This document shows positions 1-8,101 of a stretch of DNA of 64,000 nucleotides, in pieces. A program made the translations under genes and the position numbers. The stretch spans positions 1 through 64,000 of the forward strand of contig NZ_JAKSYM010000227.1 of the NCBI RefSeq assembly GCF_022829545.1, read 5' to 3'. Every line of letters begins with the position of its first letter. Position 1 is the first letter of the stretch. This DNA comes from Methylobacterium sp. J-030 (GTDB lineage Bacteria; Pseudomonadota; Alphaproteobacteria; Rhizobiales; Beijerinckiaceae). The notes beneath the pieces are model-generated. The model saw nothing but the letters and a program-made list of their open reading frames with translations. It was not told the origin of the DNA and ran no database searches.

Positions 1-241
1 CGACGTGATGGACCGCAAGTACCTGCGCCTGATCGCGGGCTCGTTCGGGGGCGGGCCGGTGGGGATCGAGACGATCGGGGCGGCGCTGTCGGAGCCGCGG
101 GACGCGATCGAGGACATCATCGAGCCCTACCTGATCCAGCGTGGCTTCGTGCAGCGCACCCCCCGCGGGCGGGTGCTCACTCCCCATGCCTACAGGCACC
201 TGGGGATGGCCGTGCCCGACCGGACCGAGGCGGCCGCGTGA
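1..241 (+). CDS. ruvB: Holliday junction branch-migration helicase RuvB, C-terminal part only
   Basis: The frame is open from the left edge (first full codon at 2) to TGA at 239-241. It is the C-terminal winged-helix DNA-binding domain of RuvB, the hexameric motor that drives branch migration on RuvA-bound Holliday junctions. Readable hallmarks are [31 protein letters not shown] and [10 protein letters not shown], in the family order and at the normal distance from the end. The AAA+ ATPase core lies outside the window. A short ending (DRTEAAA) after the last helix is normal. Internal ATG codons near position 8 are not real starts. Confidence 0.96.
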   Translation, partial: DVMDRKYLRLIAGSFGGGPVGIETIGAALSEPRDAIEDIIEPYLIQRGFVQRTPRGRVLTPHAYRHLGMAVPDRTEAAA

Positions 242-446
242 GGCGGGACCTGCCCGCGGTATCGTCATCCCGGCTTCATGCGGCGCGCCCGTTTCCCGGA
301 CGCCTGGAACGCAAGTGGAAGGTGATCCGGGGGCGAAGCACCGCGCAGCGGCACAGTTTGCTGCCGGTAGACGCTTCGCGACGTTGTCCGCTGGATCCCG
401 GGTTGCATTCCGCATTCGCTGCATGCGCCCGGGAAAGGAGGTGCGC
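242..446. repeat. Intergenic stretch with REP-like palindrome (core 396-434)
   Basis: No gene is seen between ruvB and the next gene. Positions 396-402 (TCCCGGG) and 428-434 (CCCGGGA) form the outer stem of an imperfect palindrome with further pairing inside (GCAT against ATGC). Upstream, 290-330 carries another GC-rich 'cccgg...ccggg' arrangement. This resembles the mosaic intergenic repeats common in Hyphomicrobiales. It could also act as a bidirectional terminator, because ruvB and the next gene converge here. Confidence 0.4.
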
Positions 447-908
447 CTAACGCCTCTTGCTGGGTGCTTTTGCGCGAGCCCACCGACGCTGCGGCAGGTC
501 GGGGATGAAATCGCGATCGGTCAGCGCGGCCGCCACCACCGCGAGCAGGCCGAGATGCAGGGCCGCCGCCGCGAGCGCGGGGCTCAGCACTGCGCCGAGG
601 GCGATGGAGGCCCCCGCCATCGCGGGCGGTCCGACGACGTAGATCGCCGTTCGCCACGGGCCGGCGGGCCGGGCCAGGCGCCAGAAGCAGGCCGCGACCG
701 CAGCAAGTGCCAGCCCACCTTTGATCACCGCCATGAAGCGGATCACCCGGACGAGGTCGGGATCGAGGCGCGTCACGGGCGCCCGGGCCGCTGCCGCCCC
801 CGCAATCGCGAGCGCCGCGACCGTCAGCAGGACGAGCGCGGTGCGACCCGGCCGCGGCAGACTTGCTCCCCGGCCGGTGGCGGCGTCGAGCGGGATATCA
901 GCGCGCAC
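447..908 (-). CDS. Small integral membrane protein of unknown function
   Basis: About 153 residues with four hydrophobic stretches long enough to span the membrane (readable as TALVLLTVAALAIAGAAA, FMAVIKGGLALAAVAACFW, AIYVVGPPAMAGASIALG and ALHLGLLAVVAAAL), followed by a basic cytoplasmic-type tail (RRWARAKAPSKRR). The start is set at GTG 908 because GGGAGG lies five bases upstream of it. An in-frame GTG at 938 is possible but has no such site. I do not recognise the family. It converges with ruvB and is followed upstream by a separate transporter gene, so its role is unknown. Confidence 0.55.
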   Translation of the reverse strand: MRADIPLDAATGRGASLPRPGRTALVLLTVAALAIAGAAAARAPVTRLDPDLVRVIRFMAVIKGGLALAAVAACFWRLARPAGPWRTAIYVVGPPAMAGASIALGAVLSPALAAAALHLGLLAVVAAALTDRDFIPDLPQRRWARAKAPSKRR

Positions 909-1069
909 AGGTCCCTCCCGGAGTGGTGCCTCAACCACCGGTCGCCCGCGGCGCGGGGAACCGGATCGCGCAGGCCTGTCGTCGGCGTGCCGAGTGTGCG
1001 GCAGGAGCCGCTATCCGTCAAAGACCCCGCCGGACGACCCATCGCCGCGGCCGGCATCGGAGGCTCCGG

Positions 1070-2641
1070 TCACGCCTTCCGGATGTTCCAGAGGATCGGA
1101 AATCCCACGACTCGGCCCGTGAGGTTGCGCCGGTAGGAGGTCATCGACCGATAGGAGCCGACCGGCACGTAGACCACCTCGTCGAGCGCGACCCGCTGCA
1201 TGTCGGCGCAGATCGCCTTGCGCGCCGCCTCGTCGGGGGCGGCGAACCACGCGGTACGCAAGGCCTCCAGCTTCGGGATCGTCGGCCAGCCGAACCACGC
1301 GTTGGTGCCGTTCGCCCGGAGCGGCTGCAGCGCGGCCGGGTCGGCGTTGTCGAAGGACGAGAACGTGGTCAGCAGCACCGACCAGCCGCCCTTGTCGACC
1401 GGCTCGCGCGAGACCCGCCGCTGGATCACGGTGCCCCAGTCGCTCAGCGCCGTGTCCACGTTGAAGCCGATCCGCGGCAGGAGATCGGCCGCCACTTGGG
1501 TGATCGCCGAGGGCGCCAGGATGTCGGTCGGGCCGATCAGCCGGATTTTCGCGCCGTCGTAGCCCGCCGCCTTCAGGAGGACCTTGGCCTTGTCGAGGCT
1601 GCGCGGGCCCGTGAGCGCGTCGAGACCCGCCTCGGTCGCCATCGGCGTGCCCGGCGTGAAGATCCCGCAGCGGTCGTTGTAGTTGGCCGGGTCGTCGCCC
1701 GCGACCGCCGCCATGAAGTCGCTCTGGAGGATGGCCGGCAGCACCGCCCGGCGCACCGCGACGTCGTCGAAGGGCGGGTGCAGGTGGTTCATGCGCAGGA
1801 TGGCGGGGTTGGTCAGCCGGTCGAGGCCCTCCACCACGATGTCGCGGTTGCGGGCGAGCAACTGCTGCAGCTCGGGCGGGGGCTGCTCGTACCAGTCGAT
1901 CTCGCCGTTCTGGAGCGCAGCGGCCGCGGTCGCGCCGTCCGCGATGATCTGCCACTCGATCCGGTCGAAATGCGCGACCTTGCCGCCGGCGGTCAGGCTC
2001 GGCGCGCCGGGGGCGGGCACGTAGCCGGTGTGCCGCTCGTAGACCATCAGGCTGCCGGAGTTGAATTCGTCGGCCTTCCAGCGGAACGGGCCGGAGCCGG
2101 TGGCGTCCGTGATCTGCTTGAACGGGTCGGTGCGGGCGATCCGCTCGGGCATGATGAACGGCGGCTGGCTCACGCTCGCCAGCGCGTTCGGAAGCAGCGG
2201 GAACGGTTGCTTGAGCCGGAACACGATCGTGGAATCGCCGTCGGCGCTCAGCTCGTCGGTCGCCGCCATCAGCACCTGGCCGAACCCGTTCCGCGCGGCC
2301 CAGCGCCGGATGCTGGCGACGCAGTCCCGGGCCAGGACCGGCGTGCCGTCGTGGAAGCGCAGGCCCTCGCGCAGGGTGATGGTGACCCGGCGCCCGTCGT
2401 CCTCGACCCGGTGGCCGGCGGCCATCTGCGGCCGGGGCTGCAGGTCGGCGTCGAGGCCGAACAGCGTGTCGTAGATCACGTAGGCGTGGTTGCGCGTCAC
2501 GATCGCCGTCGTCCAGATCGGGTCGATCGACGTCACGTTCGCCTGGGGCACCATGCGCAGGACCCGGTCGCCCTGGGCCCGGCCGATCCTGGGGGCTGCC
2601 AGGGCCGCGGCCCCCGCGGCGAGGAATGTGCGACGCTTCAT
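1070..2641 (-). CDS. ABC transporter substrate-binding protein, family 5 (dipeptide/oligopeptide type)
   Basis: About 523 residues, normal for SBP_bac_5 (DppA/OppA-like) periplasmic binding proteins. The N-terminus MKRRTFLAAGAAALAAP..RAQ has a basic region, a hydrophobic core and an Ala-x-Ala-like cleavage site, and looks like a Tat-type signal. The mature part opens with LRMVPQANVTSIDPIW and contains the family segments GLRFHDGTPVLARD and GSGPFRWK. ATG 2641 is chosen because the signal peptide starts there; the frame is open further upstream without a signal. No permease or ATPase gene is adjacent. A paralogue lies at 6125-7741, so the permeases may be encoded elsewhere. It is divergent from the AraC-type regulator. 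The ligand is unknown. Confidence 0.88.
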   Translation of the reverse strand: MKRRTFLAAGAAALAAPRIGRAQGDRVLRMVPQANVTSIDPIWTTAIVTRNHAYVIYDTLFGLDADLQPRPQMAAGHRVEDDGRRVTITLREGLRFHDGTPVLARDCVASIRRWAARNGFGQVLMAATDELSADGDSTIVFRLKQPFPLLPNALASVSQPPFIMPERIARTDPFKQITDATGSGPFRWKADEFNSGSLMVYERHTGYVPAPGAPSLTAGGKVAHFDRIEWQIIADGATAAAALQNGEIDWYEQPPPELQQLLARNRDIVVEGLDRLTNPAILRMNHLHPPFDDVAVRRAVLPAILQSDFMAAVAGDDPANYNDRCGIFTPGTPMATEAGLDALTGPRSLDKAKVLLKAAGYDGAKIRLIGPTDILAPSAITQVAADLLPRIGFNVDTALSDWGTVIQRRVSREPVDKGGWSVLLTTFSSFDNADPAALQPLRANGTNAWFGWPTIPKLEALRTAWFAAPDEAARKAICADMQRVALDEVVYVPVGSYRSMTSYRRNLTGRVVGFPILWNIRKA

Positions 2642-2804
2642 CCGTGCTCCTGGGCCCGAGAGGCGCGAGCGTAGCAACCGCCGGACCAGACGACGAGCGC
2701 AGCTTTGCCCATGCAACCTATGCGGGCGGACGCGCGCCCGGTCCCGGATGCCGTCGTGTCGCCGTGCGCACCGGAGACGGAGTATCCCAGCCTATTTCTT
2801 GCGT

Positions 2805-2829
2805 CATAAATGCGCTGCTCAGCGTTATG
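2805..2829. promoter_or_regulatory. Imperfect inverted repeat between divergent SBP and AraC genes
   Basis: CATAA-(ATG)-CGCTG and CAGCG-TTATG face each other across two bases in the AT-richer part of the 225-bp divergent intergenic region, about 38 bp before the AraC ATG. The position suits an operator for the AraC regulator or its neighbour. Assignment to a specific protein is inference only. Confidence 0.35.
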
Positions 2830-2866
2830 ATTTGACTTCGAGCCGGCCCTCGACTTTCCTCTAGCC

Positions 2867-3961
2867 ATGTCAAGGTTGCATCGCCTCTACTATACGACGA
2901 GCGATCAGCCGGAGGAGGAAGGATTCGAGACATGGCGCCGGCTCATGGCGCCCATGTACGATATCCGCCCCGGCCGGCGGCGCGGACGTCGCCCCGGGGG
3001 CCGGACCGTCGCCTATCTCCTCGGCGACATGCTGGCCAACCGCACCTACTTCAGCGGGCAGCACGTCACGCGCGACCGGAAGCGCGTGGACAGCACGCCG
3101 GACCACATCCTGTTCCAGCTCTGGCGCACCGGCGGCTATGCCGGCGAGATCGAGGGGCAGCCGATCGTCCTCGGCGCGGGAACCGTCGCCCTGTCGGATC
3201 GGCGGCGGACCCTCGACGTCCGCTTCGCGCCGTCCGACACGATCGGCCTCGTCGTGCCGCGCAACCTCCTGCACGGGATCGATCTCGAAACGCTCGGCCT
3301 GCGCTTCGACGCGGCCCGCAACCGCCTGCTGGCGGCCTGGATCCTGGCCCTCTATCGCCGCCTGCCGGAAACCGACGCCGCCGCGATTCCCGCGCTGCGG
3401 GCGGACCTGATCGCGTTCCTCCAGCGCATCCTCGACCCGTCCAGGGCGGTCGATGTCCTCGACGGCCGGGACCTCGATGGCGGCCTCCTCGCCCTGGCCG
3501 AGGGCGTCATCCTCGGCCTCATGGGGCGGGCCGACCTGACGCCCGAGCGGATCGCGGCCGCGTTGCGCATCTCGCGGACGTCGCTCTACCGGCTGTTCGC
3601 GCCCTGTGGCGGGGTGATGGGCTACGTGTACGAGCAGCGCCTCCTCGCCATGCGCGCCGCCCTCGCGGATCCGGTCGAGCCGCGCACCATCACGCAACTC
3701 GCAGATGATCACGGGTTCGTGAGCCTGCCGCATTTCAGCCGCAGCTTCCGGGCGCGGTTCGACGTCACCCCGCGGGCTTGGCGGGCGCACGCCCTGGCGC
3801 AGGCGAAGTCCGAGGGGCAGGACGCGCCGCGACCGTTCTGGCGGTGGTTCAACAACCTCGGCACTCCCGATCTCTCGGGGCGCCTCGTGGTGGCCGACCC
3901 GCGGCCCGCCCGGATGCACAGGATGCCGGGGCTCGCCGTCGCGCCGCCGATCCCGCAATGA
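2867..3961 (+). CDS. AraC-family transcriptional regulator
   Basis: 364 residues. The N-terminal two thirds contains an AraC_binding_2-like cupin region (VDSTPDHILFQLWRTGGYAG, then VALSDRRRTLDVRF and VVPRNLL), typical of regulators that respond to small carbon or nitrogen compounds. The C-terminal part carries the double helix-turn-helix: first helix pair around IAAALRISRTSLYRLF, second around ITQLADDHGFVSLPHFSRSF, with the closing signature RFDVTPRAWR. ATG 2867 follows the divergent promoter region. It is read away from the binding-protein gene at 1070-2641 and precedes the cupin gene by about 80 bp, so it may regulate either. The effector is unknown. Confidence 0.9.
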   Translation: MSRLHRLYYTTSDQPEEEGFETWRRLMAPMYDIRPGRRRGRRPGGRTVAYLLGDMLANRTYFSGQHVTRDRKRVDSTPDHILFQLWRTGGYAGEIEGQPIVLGAGTVALSDRRRTLDVRFAPSDTIGLVVPRNLLHGIDLETLGLRFDAARNRLLAAWILALYRRLPETDAAAIPALRADLIAFLQRILDPSRAVDVLDGRDLDGGLLALAEGVILGLMGRADLTPERIAAALRISRTSLYRLFAPCGGVMGYVYEQRLLAMRAALADPVEPRTITQLADDHGFVSLPHFSRSFRARFDVTPRAWRAHALAQAKSEGQDAPRPFWRWFNNLGTPDLSGRLVVADPRPARMHRMPGLAVAPPIPQ

Positions 3962-4039
3962 TCGCCGTCCGGCCCCGTCGCAACGCGCGCTTTTCGCAGG
4001 GCGCCGAAGCCGTGCGATGATGCCCCCAGAGGATTCGAC

Positions 4040-4570
4040 ATGCACGACGGCGACGACCGGCACACCCATCCGCACGACCCTGCGCAGGCGCACGGGCATC
4101 ACCACGACGCCTCCGAGCGCTGGAAGCACGACGGCGTGCGGGTGATCCCGGGCGACCGGCTCGACGCCAACACCGCCCAGACGCCCGGCATGTTCCGGCA
4201 GGCGGCGATCAACGCCGCCCGGGTCGGCGCGCAGAAGATCTGGGCCGGCACGGTGGCGATCCAGCCCGACGCCAAGACCGGCGTCCACCATCACGGCGCG
4301 CTGGAGAGCGTGATCTACGTGGTCTCGGGCCGGGCGCGGATGCGCTGGGGCGAGCAGCTGGAATACGTCGCGGAGGCCGGCCCCGGCGATTTTATCTTCG
4401 TGCCGCCCTTCGTGCCGCACCAGGAGATCAACGCCTCGACCGACGAGCCCCTGCACTGCGTGCTGGTGCGCTCGGACAACGAGGCGGTGGTGGTCAACCT
4501 GCCCGACGTCGCGGCCGCCGAGGCGCCCGAGACGGTCTACTGGGTCGACCCGATCCACAAGCACCCGTGA
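4040..4570 (+). CDS. Cupin-domain protein with histidine-rich N-terminus
   Basis: 176 residues. Residues 1-25 contain repeated His/Asp (HDGDDRHTHPHD, HGHHHD), a likely metal-binding tail. The single cupin barrel spans about residues 60-150: motif 1 is readable as VHHHGALESVIYVVSGRARMRWG with G-x5-HxH-x4-E spacing, and motif 2 as PGDFIFVPPFVPHQE. The usual His/His/Glu and final His metal ligands are all present, so it probably binds a divalent metal. AGAGGA lies about nine bases upstream of ATG 4040. Its enzymatic or sensory role is not evident. It lies between the AraC gene and a convergent peptidase gene. Confidence 0.78.
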   Translation: MHDGDDRHTHPHDPAQAHGHHHDASERWKHDGVRVIPGDRLDANTAQTPGMFRQAAINAARVGAQKIWAGTVAIQPDAKTGVHHHGALESVIYVVSGRARMRWGEQLEYVAEAGPGDFIFVPPFVPHQEINASTDEPLHCVLVRSDNEAVVVNLPDVAAAEAPETVYWVDPIHKHP

Positions 4571-4611
4571 TCGCCCGGAGACTGGATCGATGAACCGGGA
4601 CGGGCGACCCG

Positions 4612-6111
4612 CTACCCGGCGTCGAAGGCGGGATCGCCGTAGGGGTAGAAGTCGGCGGGCTTGAGGTTCCGATAGGGGAGGGCGTCGAGATGCACCGTCC
4701 CGACGAACGGCTCGGACGGCTCGACCAGCAGGATCGTTTTCGCAGAGCCGCCGTCGTCGAAACCCCGGCGGAAATGGACCCGGGACTTGATCGCCACCAC
4801 GTCGAAATCCTCCGGCTTCAGGCCGAGGTCCCAGAGTTCCGACGGCTCCATGATCTGGACGAGGTAGGGGCTGAGGACGAGCAGGTTGCCCCGGCCGAAG
4901 GCGACGCAGAGCCAGGTGCCGGCGCCCCGGCCGGTCGTGCCGGCGACGACGGCCTGCACCGTCCCGGTGACGCGGACCGGGGCGCCCGCGGAGGGCTCCG
5001 CCTCGTCGCCCACGGGGCCGCCGACCTCCGCGTCGAACGGATCGCCGGCCTTCACGCCCCCGGCCATCAGCCGGTCCAGCACCGCCGGCGAGGCGATTGT
5101 GGCGATCAGCGTACGCTCCAGCCCCTGCGCCACCACCGCGGCGAGGAGCCAGGTCGCCCGGCCCGAGCGGTCGCTGTAATCGGCGAGCACGACCGGCGCC
5201 GCGCCCGCGCGCACGGCCTCGGCCGCCCGGGCGACCCCGTCCCGCATCGGGTGGATCGCGACGCTCGACACCAGGGCGGCCCGGTGCCGCCAGGTCCAGG
5301 CCGCCATGTCGCGGGCGATCCGGTCGGCGAGATCGGGATCGCCGTTCGTCAGGACCTGAACCGCCATGCCGGCATCCGGCACGTCCGACCAGGGGAAGCC
5401 GAAGAACACGTTGACGAAGACGTCGGGCTCCCGCGCCTCCCAGACCAGCGCGCGCTGGACGAGGTCAGACCAGGGCGGGGCGCCGGTCCACATCACCACC
5501 GTCGGGGCGAGGATCGGGATGGGGATCGTGCGGTGCGCCGGCCGGAAGCTGCCGCGGATCGTCCGCACCAGCATCCGCGCGGCGCGCTGCCCCTGGAGGT
5601 GCATGTCGTAATGCGGAAAATACTTCACCGCGAAGGCCATGTCGGCATGGCGCAGGAATTCGGCATCCTCGTTGCCGTGCGGATCGAAGGTCGCGGCGAT
5701 CGGCACGCCCGGCCCCACCACCGCCCGCACCCGCCGGGCGATCTCGGCCTCGGGCCGCTGCACGCCGCGCACCGCCATCGCCCCGTGCAGCGCGAGGTAG
5801 ACCCCGTCGAACGGCGCCCCCGCCTCCAGTTCCGCCAGCATCGCGCCGAGGAAGTGCGCGAACGCGTCCTGCGTCACCCAGCCCGAGCCGATGCCGGTGC
5901 GCGGCCAGAGCGGGGAGGTGAGGCCGACGAGGTCGACCCCCGCGTATTCCCGGGCGACCTGGACGAAGCCGCCCATGTAGCCCTTCGGATCGGTGGCGAG
6001 CAGCGCCGCGCCGCCCGCCGGGGAGCCCGGATAGACGAAGTCGTCGCGGGTCGTGTCGTTCGGCAGGAACGTCACGGTCTCGTGGGTGAACTGGAGCACG
6101 GCGATGCGCAT
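4612..6111 (-). CDS. M81-family metallopeptidase (MlrC-like)
   Basis: 499 residues, the usual size for the M81/MlrC family, named for the microcystinase C that cleaves linearised microcystin products; most relatives have unknown amide-bond substrates. The start (MRIAVLQFTHET) is typical. Metal-site candidates are conserved: HET at 10-12, LHGAM at 109-113, DPHGN at 143-147 and PHYDMH at 166-171. The C-terminal MlrC domain (GPVGDEAEPSAG onward) is complete. GAGGAG lies about nine bases before ATG 6111. It starts 13 bp after the stop of the binding protein at 6125-7741 and is surely co-transcribed, so the transporter ligand and the peptidase substrate are probably related. No signal peptide, so cytoplasmic. 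Confidence 0.9.
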   Translation of the reverse strand: MRIAVLQFTHETVTFLPNDTTRDDFVYPGSPAGGAALLATDPKGYMGGFVQVAREYAGVDLVGLTSPLWPRTGIGSGWVTQDAFAHFLGAMLAELEAGAPFDGVYLALHGAMAVRGVQRPEAEIARRVRAVVGPGVPIAATFDPHGNEDAEFLRHADMAFAVKYFPHYDMHLQGQRAARMLVRTIRGSFRPAHRTIPIPILAPTVVMWTGAPPWSDLVQRALVWEAREPDVFVNVFFGFPWSDVPDAGMAVQVLTNGDPDLADRIARDMAAWTWRHRAALVSSVAIHPMRDGVARAAEAVRAGAAPVVLADYSDRSGRATWLLAAVVAQGLERTLIATIASPAVLDRLMAGGVKAGDPFDAEVGGPVGDEAEPSAGAPVRVTGTVQAVVAGTTGRGAGTWLCVAFGRGNLLVLSPYLVQIMEPSELWDLGLKPEDFDVVAIKSRVHFRRGFDDGGSAKTILLVEPSEPFVGTVHLDALPYRNLKPADFYPYGDPAFDAG

Positions 6112-6124
6112 CGGCTTCGTCTCC

Positions 6125-7741
6125 TCAGGCCGGCCGGACGTCGTAGAATTGCGGGAAGCCGGTGCGCAGGCCCGTCAGCCCGCGATAGGCCGTGGCCTCG
6201 TAATAGGCGCCGAGCGGCAGGTACGGCACGTCGATGAAGAACTGCCGCTGGATCTCGGCGCAGATCGCCGTCTGGGCCGCCAGATCGGGTGCGGCGAACC
6301 ATTGCGCGCGCAGCGCCTCCAGCCGTGGCGCCCGGGGCCAGCCGAACCAGGCCTGGTTGCCGTTGCCGCGGATGCCGAGCTGGCCGGCGGGATCGAAGTT
6401 GTTGGTGCCGTTCAGGTAGGTGACGAAGGTGCTCCAGCCGCCCGTGTCCGGGGGCTGGCGGCTCGCCCGGCGCTGCACCAAGGTGCCCCAGTCCATCGCG
6501 ACGACGTCGACATTCAGCCCGCTCTTCTGGAACGCCTCGGCGGCCACCAGGGCCAGCGGGTGGGTGGCGGGATAGTCGGTCGGATCGAGCATGACCACGC
6601 GCTCGCCCCGGTAGCCCGCCTCAATGAGCGCGCGCTTCACCGCGCCGAAGTCGCGGGGGCCGACCAGCACCTCGGTGCCCGCCCGCGTCGCCATCGGCGC
6701 GTCGGGGCTGAAGACGCCGACATGGTCCTTCCACAGGGCGCGCTCGTCGCCCGCCACCGCGCTCATGAATTCGCTCTGGTCGATGGCGCCGAGCAGCGCC
6801 CGGCGGATCGCGGGGTTGTCGAAGGGCGGGTGCAGGTGGTTGAAGCGCAGGCAGCCGATGCCGCCGGCCGGATCGAGCACCTCCAGCCGGATCTCCGGCT
6901 TGGCCCGGAGCAGCCCCTGCAGGTCCGGCGTCGGGTTCTGCCACCAGTCGACCTCGCCCGCCGCCAGCGCGCTCGCCGCCGTGGAGGCGTCGGGCACGAT
7001 CCGCCACTCGACCCGGTCGACATGCGCGTGCTTCGGCCCTGCGGTGAAGCTCGCCGTGCCGTCCGGGCGCGGCACGTAGCCGGCGAAGCGCTCGTAGACG
7101 GTGAGCGCCCCCGGGACCCGCTCGTCCGCCTTGAAGCGGAACGGGCCGGAGCCGACCATCTCGGTGACCTGAACGTTGGGATCGGTCTTCGCCAGCCGCT
7201 CCGGCATGATGCAGGGCATCGACGTGCCGGTCTTGCCGAGCGCCGCGGGCAGCAGCGGGAAGGGCCGCTTCAGGCGGAACACCACCTCGCGGTCGGAGGC
7301 GGCGGCGAGGTCGTCGGTGGCCTCCATCAGCGCCCGGGCGAAGGCGTCGCGGGCGGCGAACCGGCGGATGCTCGCCACCGCGTCCCGCGCCAGAACCGGC
7401 TCGCCGTCGTGGAAGCGCAGGCCCTCGCGCAGGGTGAGCCGCCAGAGGCGGCCCTCCGCCTCGACCGCGTGCCCCGCCACCATCTGCGGCTCGAAATCGT
7501 AGCGCGCGGTCTGGCCGTAGAGAGTGTCGAAGACGAGGTAGCCGTGGTTGCGCGTCACGGTCGCGGTCGTCCAGACCGGATCAATGACCGCGACGTCGCT
7601 CTCCGGGATGAAGCGCAGGACCTTGGCGGGCTGGGCCACGGCGGGGCGGGCCAAGGACGCGGTGGCCAAGGACGCGGTGGCCAAGGATGCGGGAGTCAGG
7701 GACGCGGCGGCCAAGCCTCCCAGGACGTCGCGGCGCCTCAT
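6125..7741 (-). CDS. ABC transporter substrate-binding protein, family 5, paralogue
   Basis: About 538 residues, clearly paralogous to the protein at 1070-2641: both share VLRxxPxxxVxxIDPxWTTAxVTRNH, GLRFHDGxPVLARD and LMEATDxL-like blocks. The Tat-like signal MRRRDVLGG is followed by an unusual Ala/Ser/Thr/Leu stretch made of repeated ASLAT units, encoded by a 15-bp tandem repeat. ATG 7741 is preferred over the upstream GTG 7747. It heads a two-gene unit with the M81 peptidase. No permease or ATPase is nearby. The ligand is unknown; a peptide-like or amide compound is suggested by the peptidase partner. Confidence 0.88.
   Translation of the reverse strand: MRRRDVLGGLAAASLTPASLATASLATASLARPAVAQPAKVLRFIPESDVAVIDPVWTTATVTRNHGYLVFDTLYGQTARYDFEPQMVAGHAVEAEGRLWRLTLREGLRFHDGEPVLARDAVASIRRFAARDAFARALMEATDDLAAASDREVVFRLKRPFPLLPAALGKTGTSMPCIMPERLAKTDPNVQVTEMVGSGPFRFKADERVPGALTVYERFAGYVPRPDGTASFTAGPKHAHVDRVEWRIVPDASTAASALAAGEVDWWQNPTPDLQGLLRAKPEIRLEVLDPAGGIGCLRFNHLHPPFDNPAIRRALLGAIDQSEFMSAVAGDERALWKDHVGVFSPDAPMATRAGTEVLVGPRDFGAVKRALIEAGYRGERVVMLDPTDYPATHPLALVAAEAFQKSGLNVDVVAMDWGTLVQRRASRQPPDTGGWSTFVTYLNGTNNFDPAGQLGIRGNGNQAWFGWPRAPRLEALRAQWFAAPDLAAQTAICAEIQRQFFIDVPYLPLGAYYEATAYRGLTGLRTGFPQFYDVRPA
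7649..7693. repeat. 15-bp tandem repeat inside a signal-peptide coding region
   Basis: Three head-to-tail copies of GGCCAAGGACGCGGT (7649-7663, 7664-7678, and 7679-7693 with two changes) are followed by a further degenerate copy to about 7718. The unit is a multiple of three and adds five residues per copy to the hydrophobic core of the signal peptide, so copy-number change would keep the frame. Confidence 0.85.
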
Positions 7742-7846
7742 GGGCACCCGATCGGGTTGATCAGCATCGGAATTCGCATGCCCTTCGTCTCATCTCGCCC
7801 CGCAGAGTGGCGCCGGGGTGGCGGCGAGGCAAATCCAGGGCCGTCC

Positions 7847-8101
7847 TCATGGGCTCGCCTTGTCGGCGGCGTCGCCCGTGCCGCCGACCTGACCGTCGCT
7901 GCCGAGGGAGTAGACCTCGTAGGGTCCCTGGCTGCCCGGCGACCGGTACAGGTAGGGCCGGCCCCAGGGGGCGGTCAGGCCGCGCGTGGTCTCGCCCGCG
8001 ATCTGCAGGGCGAGCAGGATCCCGAGGGCGGCGACCGCGAAGGCGACAAGCACCTCGACCACCGTGAATCCGGCCTCGCCGCAAGGCTCCCGGGCGCTCA
8101 C
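7847..8101 (-). pseudogene. Chimeric pseudopilin: GspI-like N-terminus joined to GspG-like C-terminus
   Basis: 84 residues. Residues 1-40 (CGEAGFTVVEVLVAFAVAAL) are a prepilin-peptidase cleavage site with an N-methylated Phe-type helix and a GspI-like character. From about residue 43 (TAPWGRPYLYRSPG, then YSLGSDGQVGGTGDAAD) the sequence is the calcium-binding C-terminal loop typical of the major pseudopilin GspG. The middle of both proteins is missing. The simplest explanation is an in-frame deletion that removed the end of gspI, anything between, and the front of gspG. GTG 8101 overlaps the gspH stop as GTGA, the normal coupling between gspH and gspI. Whether the product is made or used is unknown. 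Confidence 0.7.

Noticed and set aside
863-2674. Open frame of about 600 codons on the plus strand opposite the first binding protein
   Set aside because: It is Arg/His/Gly/Val-rich without domain structure, lies exactly antisense to a well-supported gene, and reflects third-position GC bias.
4571-4607. TCGCCCG/CGGGCGA pair between cupin and peptidase genes
   Set aside because: Seven-base arms with a loop of more than 20 bases are too weak to call as a terminator.
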